From the NCBI GenBank assembly GCA_051208035.1, contig JBPJFZ010000003.1, forward strand, positions 186,001 to 250,000: a DNA stretch of 64,000 nt, read 5' to 3'. Of this stretch, positions 35,869 through 44,481 are shown one piece after another. The notes beneath the pieces were generated by a model. It ran no database searches and was not told where the DNA came from. It saw nothing but the letters and a program-made list of their open reading frames with translations. The DNA comes from JACKOB01 sp024234575 (lineage in GTDB: Bacteria > Pseudomonadota > Gammaproteobacteria > Pseudomonadales > Oleiphilaceae). Both the position numbers and the translations under genes were made by a program. Every line of letters begins with the position of its first letter. The first letter of the stretch is position 1.

Positions 35869-37560
35869 TTAAGGATGGTTGGCAAGTGCGACTGATGAAT
35901 GTAACGGCAGTTGCACCGAGCCTGAGACAGTGCCAAACGAGAACCATCCTTCCGGATCAAGAAAATATTGCGCAGTAAACCCTTGCACTACCAGGCCAAC
36001 CACGTCGCCCGGTTTTAACTGATAGGCGATGGCAGGTAAATCCATTTGATATTGCCCGTCACCAATCAGCGGCGTGTATTGATCACCCAATACTTTGATA
36101 TGTGGCGATCCTGGTTCTTTGATGCCGATCGCCACGTAAACCGTGCCATCCTTATCACTGTCTGTCGTACTGAGCTGCAATGAAATCAGCGGAATGCCAG
36201 CCATATCCTGAGATTCTTCTGCCATTTTCAGCGGAATAAACGCGGGGCGTAACCAGCCACCCTGGGTGTCCATTTCTTCGGCAGTTTTCACCGCTCCAAC
36301 CGGAGCAATAGTCGATAGTAACGATTCTGCAGGTTCGAATAGAAACTCTAGCCAACCACTTTGCATCAGTTTAACTTCGGTTTCCCGCACGGGCACTTGT
36401 AGGCCACCATAGGCGATATCATGCATTGGCTTGCCTTCGTCGTCGGAGAAGGTTACGCAGAGGTCAGGAATAGCTGGCAGCGTTCTTGGCTGTTTACGCA
36501 GCTTTTCATCGTACCAGGAAACGATCATGTCAACGGTGTTGAAGGTCACTTCACCACAGGTAACGCTTTCTTGCGTGTTGAAAATTGGCAGACCCGACCA
36601 GCTTTGCATTGGCCAGGGCAGAATATGGCCATCCTGAATGGCGACTAACTTTGCATCTTTGCCGGCCTGAGTCGCGCAGCGCCAGTTTTCATAGCCCTGA
36701 TTGAAAGTCATTAAGGTGTCACGCAGACCCTGAATAAAAAGCGCGTCACTTTGTATCGCTTTACCTGTCTGGCAATAGTGTGACGGGCTTCGAATGGCCA
36801 GGTCAGCTGCCACTTGAGAGTTCATCTTACCGCTGATCAGATCCATGTATTCATCATCAAAAGCCATATCAAAATCGAAAAAGCTGCTGAAAATACCGCC
36901 TGAAATCAGAATGCCACCCCAGGCTCCTTTAACATGACCTTTGGGTGCCATGATCTCATTCAGATCGAACCAGGTCGTAATAGGAACAATAGCGTCAATG
37001 CGAGGGTCTTTGATGCTGGCCAGTATTTGTACGCCGCCGCCGTAGCTTTCACCGACACCTCCGACAACAATATCGTCATTTTCATAGGTGACTTTTGGCA
37101 GATTATCTTCTGCCCAGTCAATCACGCTGCTGAAATCTTCAACTTCGTAATCCGGGTGCATCAATTTCACTTTGCCTTCGCTCTCCCCAAACCCCCGGTG
37201 ATCATAGGAAATTACCCAGTAACCGGCCTTCCATGCCGCTACAGCCGCCTCACCAGAAACAATCATTTGTCCGTAAAAGCTCATCGGACCATCGGCTCTA
37301 AAACCACCAAAACCGTGGGAGTGAATGATAAGAGGGGCGGTTTTACCGGCAGCAAGTTGTGGCTGAAAGACCGTGGCTTTCAATAGTGTTCCATCGTGTG
37401 CACGAATATCCACTTCATAATAATCTGCGTCCAAAGCAGTTTCGGTTGTCGTCTCAGCATAAAGAGATTTTGTTTGTACACCTGAGCAGCCGGTTAAATA
37501 GCCAAAGACAACGATGAGCAGAAGAAGGTGATGCCGACACGTTGGCAAAAAAATGTTCAT
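35869..37560 (-). CDS. Lipoprotein alpha/beta hydrolase (CocE/PepX-like)
   Basis: 563 residues from the ATG at 37560, chosen because GAGGA lies 7 bp upstream and it starts a lipoprotein signal (VVFGYLTGC). The catalytic domain has an S15/CocE-type fold with nucleophile motif GGVGESYGGG (Ser in GxSxG), preceded by GYWVISYDHRGFGESEG. A C-terminal jelly-roll-like region (about 380-560) is typical of PepX/CocE esterases. It probably hydrolyses an ester or amide in the envelope. The divergent TetR gene and the palindrome between them suggest substrate-inducible repression. Confidence 0.87.
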   Translation of the reverse strand: MNIFLPTCRHHLLLLIVVFGYLTGCSGVQTKSLYAETTTETALDADYYEVDIRAHDGTLLKATVFQPQLAAGKTAPLIIHSHGFGGFRADGPMSFYGQMIVSGEAAVAAWKAGYWVISYDHRGFGESEGKVKLMHPDYEVEDFSSVIDWAEDNLPKVTYENDDIVVGGVGESYGGGVQILASIKDPRIDAIVPITTWFDLNEIMAPKGHVKGAWGGILISGGIFSSFFDFDMAFDDEYMDLISGKMNSQVAADLAIRSPSHYCQTGKAIQSDALFIQGLRDTLMTFNQGYENWRCATQAGKDAKLVAIQDGHILPWPMQSWSGLPIFNTQESVTCGEVTFNTVDMIVSWYDEKLRKQPRTLPAIPDLCVTFSDDEGKPMHDIAYGGLQVPVRETEVKLMQSGWLEFLFEPAESLLSTIAPVGAVKTAEEMDTQGGWLRPAFIPLKMAEESQDMAGIPLISLQLSTTDSDKDGTVYVAIGIKEPGSPHIKVLGDQYTPLIGDGQYQMDLPAIAYQLKPGDVVGLVVQGFTAQYFLDPEGWFSFGTVSGSVQLPLHSSVALANHP

Positions 37561-37634
37561 TTGATGATCCTCAGGCTCGATGTCTAATTGTTTAAAAGTT
37601 GCCATAAGCAGGCAATATTTTGAAAACAGTTTAT

Positions 37635-37654
37635 ATTTAACACTGATGTTAAAT
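37635..37654. promoter_or_regulatory. 20-bp TetR-type operator between hydrolase and TetR genes
   Basis: ATTTAACA-CTGA-TGTTAAAT is a perfect inverted repeat with 8-bp arms. Its place between a lipoprotein hydrolase gene and a divergent TetR-family gene is exactly where the TetR product would be expected to bind. Confidence 0.7.
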
Positions 37655-37780
37655 TAAATTGGCTGCACTGTTAATCTTTAAGTGGTACGGATGTTTATAA
37701 ATGTTCTAAATTATGAACGGGTGCTCACTTAGCTGGTGCATGGTGTATCTTTTACATCGTAATCGGGCTAAATCAGAAAC

Positions 37781-38476
37781 TTGGGGTTATTGAAAATTAA
37801 CGAAAGAAGAGCAAACAGCTCCGCATCTACGTTGTCCAGACGGGGGCGGCCAAAAGCATCGGCTAGGTCACTGGCTGCAACGCGCCAATTACTTATTGAT
37901 GCCGGTGGACGAGCTTACGCCGAGTTTGGTTATGACCGGGTCACAATGGCGCATATCTTAGCGGAAGCTGGGGTTTCTCGACCGACGCTGTATAAATATT
38001 TTGCTAACAAACATGAAATAATTCAGGCATTAACCCAGCAGGCATTGCAGCAGTTGCTGCTGGCAATTCGCCATGGCGTGAACGCAGTTTCAACGCCTCT
38101 GGAGCAGGTGGATAGAGCTGTCGATGCCTATCTGTGCTGGGGAGTGCAACAGGGGCCGGTTTGCCGTCGATTCTATTCAGAGATGGATCATGCGCAATCT
38201 CCTATTGCGACAGTAAGAAAAATTTTAATGCAGCAACTTAACGACTATTTTGAACAACAGCTGCAATTAATTAATCGACCTTTACCTGATCGACTCATGC
38301 TGGATGCTTTAGTTAGTGCGGTGGAGTTTGTCGGTAGTCAGTACTTCAAAAGTAACGATTATTCTGCATCGCAGCAAAGCCGCTGTCAGCGCGTGATCAT
38401 GCGCATTTTACTGGCATCGCTTGCACAAGAGGATGAGCTTCAGTTGCTGCCGCCGGTGCCTATGCAGGTAGGTTGA
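37781..38476 (+). CDS. TetR-family transcriptional regulator
   Basis: 231 residues. A basic N-terminal tail is followed by the TetR helix-turn-helix (about 28-75; AEFGYDRVTMAHILAEAGVSRPTLYKYFANKHEII) and a helical ligand-binding domain of about 150 residues. No ATG lies upstream of the helix-turn-helix in frame; the start is a TTG at 37781 or 37790. It probably represses itself and the divergent hydrolase through the 37635-37654 palindrome. The ligand is unknown. Confidence 0.9.
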   Translation: MGLLKINERRANSSASTLSRRGRPKASARSLAATRQLLIDAGGRAYAEFGYDRVTMAHILAEAGVSRPTLYKYFANKHEIIQALTQQALQQLLLAIRHGVNAVSTPLEQVDRAVDAYLCWGVQQGPVCRRFYSEMDHAQSPIATVRKILMQQLNDYFEQQLQLINRPLPDRLMLDALVSAVEFVGSQYFKSNDYSASQQSRCQRVIMRILLASLAQEDELQLLPPVPMQVG

Positions 38477-38559
38477 ATTGTGGCATGCTGGCAAAGAAAT
38501 AATGCTCGATATAGAGAAACATCAGCAGATACCAACAATCATCGAAGGCAGGATTCGTA

Positions 38560-39078
38560 ATGACCACTATTCAATTAGTATCAACTGACATAACCGAGCT
38601 TGCTGTTGACGCTATCGTCTGTCCAGCGCATAAACACCTGATTAAAGGTCGTGGGCTATCTGAACATATATTCGACAAAGCCGGAGATGAACTGGTTGCG
38701 GCATGTAATGCCATTGAAGATTGCCCGGTTGGAGAAGCCAGGTTAACACCGGGGTTCAATTTAACAGCGAAATATATCATCCATACTGTGACACCACAGT
38801 GGTCAGGTGGTGATCAGTGGGGAGGATCAGACCTCCATTTATTACGCAACTGTTATGACAGTGTGTTGCGTTTGGCACAAGAGAATGGGGTCAAGCGGCT
38901 TGCATTGCCTGTGCTGGGGGCGGGGACGAACAAAGCACCACATTTGTTGGTGGCGAAAATAGGCGCAGAGGCACTTAAAGCTCAATGTCACGCATTCGAT
39001 GAGCTGATTGTTTCTGTGCATTCAGCGCAGGCGATGGAGTGCTGGCAGGATGCTTTGGGGGTGGAAGCACCGGTCTAG
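38560..39078 (+). CDS. Macro-domain protein with altered active site
   Basis: 172 residues, a single macro domain. The motif VDAIVCPAHKHLIKGRGLSEHIF lines up with the usual VDAIVNAAN..L.GGGGV..AIH, so the Asn that contacts the distal ribose is Cys-Pro and the glycine loop is changed. The second phosphate loop LALPVLGAGTNKAP and YIIHTVTPQW are well kept. It should bind ADP-ribose-like or other nucleotide ligands, but hydrolase activity is doubtful. CAGGA precedes the ATG. It stands alone between the TetR gene and the molybdenum operon. Confidence 0.88.
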   Translation: MTTIQLVSTDITELAVDAIVCPAHKHLIKGRGLSEHIFDKAGDELVAACNAIEDCPVGEARLTPGFNLTAKYIIHTVTPQWSGGDQWGGSDLHLLRNCYDSVLRLAQENGVKRLALPVLGAGTNKAPHLLVAKIGAEALKAQCHAFDELIVSVHSAQAMECWQDALGVEAPV

Positions 39079-39229
39079 CGAAACAGGCACGATTATCTCG
39101 GGCGCAGTCGTAGACTCCTGGTGCATAGGGTATGGTCTTTTCTATGCAAGGGAATGTGGTAATCAAATCAGGCCTTTCGATGCCACCATTGAGGTGTTTC
39201 CAGATTGACTTTTAAACAACAATCTGCAA

Positions 39230-39246
39230 AATGACCGCTGGTCATT
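39230..39246. promoter_or_regulatory. Operator-like palindrome upstream of the molybdenum hydroxylase operon
   Basis: AATGACC-GCT-GGTCATT is a perfect inverted repeat with 7-bp arms, 105 bp before the first start codon of the operon, with no other gene in between. The shape fits a TetR or MarR type operator. The cognate regulator cannot be named. Confidence 0.6.
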
Positions 39247-39351
39247 AATGGTTTGGTGCGTGTAGTTTTTGAAGGTGTAGTGAATAATTCACTTTGCCCT
39301 AGTTGTCTTCTTCGCCGCCGCTTCTGCTTAAAATAATAATTGGAATCAGTT

Positions 39352-39840
39352 ATGAAATTTACCGTTAACGGGAAGGAAATGTCATTTACCGGCGACGAAG
39401 AGACACCATTGCTCTGGGTTATTCGTGACGAATTTGACTTAAAAGGTACCAAATTTGGTTGTGGAAAGGGGTTGTGTGGCGCTTGCACTGTGCACCTGAA
39501 TGGCTCCGCAATTCGTTCATGCGTGACGCCGGTTGGCGCTATTGCCAATTTGAGTGTGACGACAATTGAAGGCATCGGCAGCGCAGAGCATCCACATCCT
39601 TTGCAAGCCGCATGGCAAGCGCTAAATGTACCGCAATGTGGTTATTGCCAGCCGGGCCAGTTAATGTCGGCAAGTGCCTTGCTTGCCGCGAATCCATCCC
39701 CCACTGACGATGATATTAATACCGCGATGAGTGGCAATATATGCCGATGTGGTACTTACCCCCGTATTAAAAAGGCTATTCACCTGGCATCTGATGCGAT
39801 GGCGAAATCCGTTGATCTTGCTGTGGAGGTGAAAGCATGA
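39352..39840 (+). CDS. 2Fe-2S subunit of molybdenum hydroxylase (IorA-like)
   Basis: 162 residues from the ATG at 39352 (GGAA 6 bp upstream). Two [2Fe-2S] sites: the plant-ferredoxin type GCGKGLCGACTVHLNG and the alpha-helical type QCGYCQPGQ...NICRCGTYPRI. This is the small subunit of the xanthine-oxidase family, closest in form to isoquinoline 1-oxidoreductase alpha (IorA). It relays electrons from the Mo centre. The operon has no FAD subunit gene, as in IorAB-type enzymes, so electrons probably go to a cytochrome or another periplasmic carrier. It overlaps the large-subunit gene by 4 bp. Confidence 0.93.
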   Translation: MKFTVNGKEMSFTGDEETPLLWVIRDEFDLKGTKFGCGKGLCGACTVHLNGSAIRSCVTPVGAIANLSVTTIEGIGSAEHPHPLQAAWQALNVPQCGYCQPGQLMSASALLAANPSPTDDDINTAMSGNICRCGTYPRIKKAIHLASDAMAKSVDLAVEVKA

Positions 39841-42086
39841 GCCAGTTTAATCAAGGTGATGATACGGTTAGCTTGCAAGCGATCAAACTCGATCGACGCC
39901 AGTTGTTGCGAGCAGCGGCCATGTCGGCTGGTAGTCTGATGATTCCGTTGACGCTGTCAGGTTGCGCTTCCAACGTTCCAAAAGGTAGTTTCGATGACTC
40001 GATGCGGCCGAATGCCTGGCTCGAAATTACCCCGGAAAATCGCTTCTACTTAACACTGGATCGCGTTGAAATGGGGCAGGGTACCTACACCGGGATGGCA
40101 ACAATATTGGGTGAAGAGCTGGATGTAAGCCCAGATCGGTTTCTACTAAATTTTGCGCCTGTTGGTGATGATTACAAGCAGCCCGAATATGGTCTGCAAA
40201 TTACTGGCGGCAGTTCCAGTGTCAGCAGTAATTGGTCGCGTTTGCGTCGTGCCGGTGCAGAAGGGCGGGCGATGCTGAAAGAAGCGGCCGCAAAGGTGTG
40301 GAATGTTGATGTATCTTCAGTGCAAACCGACAACGGCGATTGTATTCACCCCCGTACGCAGCAACGTTTAAGTTACGGTGAATTGGTGGGAATCGCTCAA
40401 TCCATCTCCCTAAAATCTGAACCCGAACTAAAAACTCAGGATCAGTTTAAGTACATCGGCAAACAGCGTGTCCGTCTGGATGCCCACGCGAAAACCTTTG
40501 GCAAAGCTGTGTTTGGTATTGATATCGAAAAAGAAGATCTGCTTTTCGCGGTAATTAGTCGCCCTGAGATTCTCGGCGGCAAGGTGGGCTCGTTTAATGA
40601 TGCCGCGGCGCGACAAAGTAGTGGAGTTGTCGCTATATTTGAGGTGCCAAGAGGTATCGCGGTTGTTGCCAAGAGCTATTGGCAGGCACGAAAAGCCCAG
40701 GAAAAACTTGAAATAAACTGGGTGCCAGGTGAAATGGGCTTGCTATCGAGTGCCGACATCAGTGCACTTTATCAGCAAAAACTGGCAGATGAAAAAGGCA
40801 GCAGCATCCGCGATGATGGCGAATGGGATGACGCCGTCGAAGCAGCCGCAGACGTCTTTGAAGCAACCTACACTGCTCCCTTTTTAGCGCACGCTACGAT
40901 GGAGCCAATGAACTGCACCGCTTGGATTACCAAGGGTGAATGTCATGTCTGGGCACCAACGCAAGGCCCCGATATTGCGCGCGCGTTGGCGGTAAAAGAA
41001 AGTGGCTTATCCCATGATGATGTGCATATTCACACTACCTATATTGGCGGCGGCTTTGGGCGTCGTCTGTCGCAAGACTATGTTGCCGAGGCAGTTTCGG
41101 TGGCGAGACATGTAGACAAGCCCGTTAAAGTGATTTGGTCGCGGGAAGAAGATATGACCAACGATCCCTACCGACCGGCGACTCAACACCAACTATCCGC
41201 CACGTTTGATGCAGCGGGTAAACTAACAGGTTGGAAACATAAACTCGCCGGGCCAAGAATTATCGATTATTTTGCCAGGGATGCCGTGGGTGCGATGGTG
41301 CCAACGTGGGTCCCCCAAATGATGGTTAATGGTATGAGCAAGGTCGCTCCTGGCTATGCGCCGGATGAATCGCCCGTTGAAGGGGCGGCGGATCTTCCTT
41401 ATGCCATTGATGCTGTTGAAGTTCGCTATGTCCATGCCGATGCGGGGGTTCCGGTTTCATACTGGCGCTCAGTCGGGCACTCGCAAAACGGGTTTGTTGT
41501 CGAAAGCTTTATTGATGAGTTAGCCATAAAAAGCAAGCAAGACCCGGCAGCCTTCAGGCGCTCACTGCTAAGCGCTCACCCTCGGCATCTTGGTGTTTTG
41601 GATGCGGTGCTAGCTGCCAGCCAGTGGGGTGCGAATAAAACGACGTCAACTGGCGAGAAAATTTATCAAGGTGTTGCTTTCCATAAAAGCTTCAACACTT
41701 ACGTTGCCCAGGTAATCGACATATCTGTCAGTGGAAATCAATTCAAAGTGCATCGCGTTTACTGTGCAACCGATTGCGGTTTGGTCGTTAACCCGGATGT
41801 CGTCCAGGCGCAAATGGAGGGTGGTATTATTTTCGCTCTCACCGCTGCACTTTACGGTGAAATTACCTTAAAAGACGGCCGTGTTCAGCAAAGTAATTTC
41901 CACGATTACAAAGCACTGCGCATGGATGAAGTGCCAGAGATAATCGTCGAGGTGCTTGCCAGTAACGAGTCACCCACTGGTGTGGGAGAGCCTTCTGTTC
42001 CACCCGTGGCACCGGCCTTAGCGAATGCTATCTATGCTGCTACCGGAAAACGGTTGCGAAGCTTGCCACTGCGTTTGGATGTCTGA
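39837..42086 (+). CDS. Molybdopterin-binding subunit of molybdenum hydroxylase (IorB-like)
   Basis: 749 residues. A twin-arginine signal (DRRQLLRAAAMSAGS) ends in LSGC, a lipobox-like sequence, so the enzyme is probably exported folded with its cofactor and may be lipid-anchored. Family motifs: VEMGQGTYTGMATILGEEL, GGGFGRR, and the C-terminal GVGEPSVPP whose Glu is the catalytic base. It hydroxylates an aldehyde or N-heterocycle using water. The substrate is not predictable. The 3' end overlaps the XdhC gene by 8 bp. Confidence 0.93.
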   Translation: MSQFNQGDDTVSLQAIKLDRRQLLRAAAMSAGSLMIPLTLSGCASNVPKGSFDDSMRPNAWLEITPENRFYLTLDRVEMGQGTYTGMATILGEELDVSPDRFLLNFAPVGDDYKQPEYGLQITGGSSSVSSNWSRLRRAGAEGRAMLKEAAAKVWNVDVSSVQTDNGDCIHPRTQQRLSYGELVGIAQSISLKSEPELKTQDQFKYIGKQRVRLDAHAKTFGKAVFGIDIEKEDLLFAVISRPEILGGKVGSFNDAAARQSSGVVAIFEVPRGIAVVAKSYWQARKAQEKLEINWVPGEMGLLSSADISALYQQKLADEKGSSIRDDGEWDDAVEAAADVFEATYTAPFLAHATMEPMNCTAWITKGECHVWAPTQGPDIARALAVKESGLSHDDVHIHTTYIGGGFGRRLSQDYVAEAVSVARHVDKPVKVIWSREEDMTNDPYRPATQHQLSATFDAAGKLTGWKHKLAGPRIIDYFARDAVGAMVPTWVPQMMVNGMSKVAPGYAPDESPVEGAADLPYAIDAVEVRYVHADAGVPVSYWRSVGHSQNGFVVESFIDELAIKSKQDPAAFRRSLLSAHPRHLGVLDAVLAASQWGANKTTSTGEKIYQGVAFHKSFNTYVAQVIDISVSGNQFKVHRVYCATDCGLVVNPDVVQAQMEGGIIFALTAALYGEITLKDGRVQQSNFHDYKALRMDEVPEIIVEVLASNESPTGVGEPSVPPVAPALANAIYAATGKRLRSLPLRLDV

Positions 42087-43191
42087 GGTGTTAGCAGCAA
42101 ACGCCCAAAGGGTGCTTACGGTGGTGTCTGATTGGCTGGCTGAGCCGGTCCGCCCCGCCAGCAAAATCTGGCTGGTGACGGTTGTCGAAACATATGGCAG
42201 CTCGCCAAGGCCTGTGGGCAGTTTGATGGCGTTGAGAATTCCACCGCAAGATAGTGGGGCACACCCCGAAATAGTCGGCTCTATCTCCGGTGGCTGTCTC
42301 GAGCAAGATCTGATTGATCGCCTGCGCTCAGGCGTGGTTAGTGTCTTACCGCAGCGGCAAGTGTATGGCAAAACCAGTGAAGAGCAGAGCAGGTATCAGC
42401 TTCCTTGTGGCGGCTCGTTAACCGTCGTCTTAGAGCCAGTCTATCGGGATGAAGCGGCAGTCGACCATTTTACTTTACTTGTTAAAAGCTTAAACCAGCG
42501 ATTGCAGATTTCCAGAGAGGTCAATTTGCAGACGGGACTACGGTCGATTAGTAACGCTGGCACTGCAGGGCGATCAGCATCTGCGAACGGCGCGGATGCT
42601 GTATTAATGGCAGGCTCAACTATGACCCATAGAATCTACCCGCGCTGGCGTCTTCTCGTGCTTGGGGCAAGTGAAGTCACCCTTTACTTAAGCAATTTTG
42701 CCGCCACGGCCGACTTTGAGGTGTCTGTGTGTGAGCCGCGAGAGAATTATGCTGCAGGCTGGCGTGAGTCTGCGCCGCTTTACCGCCGCTTGCCGGATGA
42801 GTTGATCTGTGAGGCGTTTAATGATGCGTTTGTCGCGATCGTCGGTGTCTCTCATGATCCGCGTGTCGATGATATGGGGCTGATGGCTGCGTTGGATACA
42901 AAGGCTTTTTTTGTTGGTTGTATGGGGTCGAAAAAAACGTCTGAGGGCCGTCGTGCGCGTTTAAAAGATCTGGGTGTCTCAGATCATCAAGTGGCTAAAT
43001 TACATGCTCCCATCGGTGTTGATATTGGCAGTAAAACGCCTGCTGAAATCGCCATTTCTATCGTGGCGCAGCTGGTGGCAGAAAGAAAACGATACGTAGT
43101 TTCTTTGTCAGCACCAGCGGCAAGCAATAAGCTTAGCGATGAAGCTCTATCGACCCAATTTCGCAAAGTCACATGCAGCGTGTACCCTTAA
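42079..43191 (+). CDS. XdhC/CoxI-family molybdenum cofactor insertion protein
   Basis: 370 residues from the ATG at 42079, which overlaps the stop of the large subunit (ATGTCTGA). An XdhC N-terminal domain (VVETYGSSPRPVGSLM, GSISGGCLEQDLI) and a Rossmann C-terminal domain (LLVLGASEVTLYL, FVGCMGSKKTSEGRR) are typical. XdhC-type proteins bind molybdopterin cofactor, help sulfurate it and insert it into the apo-hydroxylase. It overlaps the MocA-like gene by 19 bp, so all four genes form one operon. Confidence 0.92.
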   Translation: MSEVLAANAQRVLTVVSDWLAEPVRPASKIWLVTVVETYGSSPRPVGSLMALRIPPQDSGAHPEIVGSISGGCLEQDLIDRLRSGVVSVLPQRQVYGKTSEEQSRYQLPCGGSLTVVLEPVYRDEAAVDHFTLLVKSLNQRLQISREVNLQTGLRSISNAGTAGRSASANGADAVLMAGSTMTHRIYPRWRLLVLGASEVTLYLSNFAATADFEVSVCEPRENYAAGWRESAPLYRRLPDELICEAFNDAFVAIVGVSHDPRVDDMGLMAALDTKAFFVGCMGSKKTSEGRRARLKDLGVSDHQVAKLHAPIGVDIGSKTPAEIAISIVAQLVAERKRYVVSLSAPAASNKLSDEALSTQFRKVTCSVYP

Positions 43192-43805
43192 TTGTGCTCG
43201 CCGCAGGGCGCAGTCAGCGATTTGGTGGTGATAAGTTGCTGGCTGTTACGGATGATGGGCGCACGTTGATCGAACGAACGCTGAGCAATTATATCCATCC
43301 AGATTTGCCTGCACTCAAACCAGTCTATGTCGCCGTGCACGAAAGCCATGGGGTATTGTCTGCACAGGTTAGTACGATGCAAGACTGCGAATTGGTATCA
43401 ATAACCGGTGAATATCGTGGGCTAGGGGTATCGATCGCGCAGTCTGTGGCCCGGATTGCCCAGCAAGTTGAGGCGCTATCATTACCTCCTATCGAAGGCT
43501 GGATGATTGCGCTGGCAGACATGCCTGTTATCCAGACTGATACCGTGATAGATATGCTTAAAGCCTTTGATGGTCTTCATATATTGCAGCCGAAATTCAA
43601 AGCTGCCGAGGGTGACTTATTGTCAGGACACCCGGTTATTTTTCCTCACTGTTTCACCGAACAACTGCTGCAATTAAATGAGGACAAGGGCGGGCGGGAT
43701 ATTCTTCAACGGCATCCTGAGAAGATAAAGCCGTTTATTACCACCGACCCGGGGATTTTGTTTGATGTGGACACCCGGTCTGACTTGAACCGCTTGGCTA
43801 TTTAG
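43173..43805 (+). CDS. MocA-like molybdenum cofactor nucleotidyltransferase
   Basis: 210 residues opening with VPLIVLAAGRSQRFGGDKLL, the nucleotide-binding motif of the MobA/MocA family, and continuing with WMIALADMPVI and SGHPVIFP. MocA adds CMP to molybdopterin to form the cytidine dinucleotide cofactor used by xanthine-oxidase-family enzymes of this type. It belongs to the same operon as the hydroxylase, and its stop abuts the convergent HugZ-like gene. Confidence 0.9.
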   Translation: MQRVPLIVLAAGRSQRFGGDKLLAVTDDGRTLIERTLSNYIHPDLPALKPVYVAVHESHGVLSAQVSTMQDCELVSITGEYRGLGVSIAQSVARIAQQVEALSLPPIEGWMIALADMPVIQTDTVIDMLKAFDGLHILQPKFKAAEGDLLSGHPVIFPHCFTEQLLQLNEDKGGRDILQRHPEKIKPFITTDPGILFDVDTRSDLNRLAI

Positions 43806-44303
43806 CTAGATCGCCGTAATTTCTGCCCAGTCTGCCGCACTTAGTGTGTATGCCGCCCCAAACCCTTTGACGAAATTGCCGCCATTAACTTCCAGTTCAA
43901 ATAACGTAAAGTCTGGTAGTGTTCTTAAAATCTGCATTGTCCCACCAAGCTGAAATGTCATAGCGTTGATCACCTCCAGCCAAAGTTCAGTATCTCTTAA
44001 CAGTGCACGGCTAACTGCGTTAAGGGACAGTCTTTGACGAGCGAAAGGGTTTTTCTGTGTATCCGGTTCTGCCAGCAGCATTAAACCAACCTTGGGTTTG
44101 GCTAGCATGTGGCGAGTGTGTTCCGACAATCCGCTGAGAAATACGTAGATGCGGCTGTTGAACAAAATAAAGGGAGCATAGCTGGCAAGAGGCGTGTTAT
44201 CAGAAGACGTCGTTGCTAAAGACAGCCCCTGTAAGCTTGTTAGCAATTTGGAAATTTCAGCGGTTGGTAAAGATTTATCTGGTTTCTTGGCTTTTTCTGT
44301 CAT
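43806..44303 (-). CDS. HugZ-like pyridoxamine-phosphate-oxidase-fold protein
   Basis: 165 residues with the split-barrel FMN-binding fold: GLSLATTSSDNTPLASYAPFI, NPFARQRLSLNA and the C-terminal FTLFELEVNGGNFVKGFGAAY, which matches HugZ/HutZ heme-utilisation proteins. Those proteins bind or degrade heme. The family signature is good, but the C-terminal heme-contact His-rich tail is short here, so plain FMN oxidoreductase function is possible. Its stop is directly adjacent to the MocA-like stop, with no room for a terminator. Confidence 0.82.
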   Translation of the reverse strand: MTEKAKKPDKSLPTAEISKLLTSLQGLSLATTSSDNTPLASYAPFILFNSRIYVFLSGLSEHTRHMLAKPKVGLMLLAEPDTQKNPFARQRLSLNAVSRALLRDTELWLEVINAMTFQLGGTMQILRTLPDFTLFELEVNGGNFVKGFGAAYTLSAADWAEITAI

Positions 44304-44481
44304 AGCTGTACTGTTGCTTTTCGCTAGGTATGTTGTTGGTTTTTACTATTGAGAGATCGCCAGTAAAACTCAAAAATCATAGACATGCAAATGTGTGAAT
44401 TGTCATTCGCAATTTGGTGTTTGGCCTTCGTTAAACACTGGCTAATACTTATCGAATAATCATAACAATGGAAAAATCACC

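Noticed and set aside
39008..39208. Plus-strand ORF at the end of the macro-domain gene
   Set aside because: It is out of frame within the macro-domain gene and its tail; no support as a protein.
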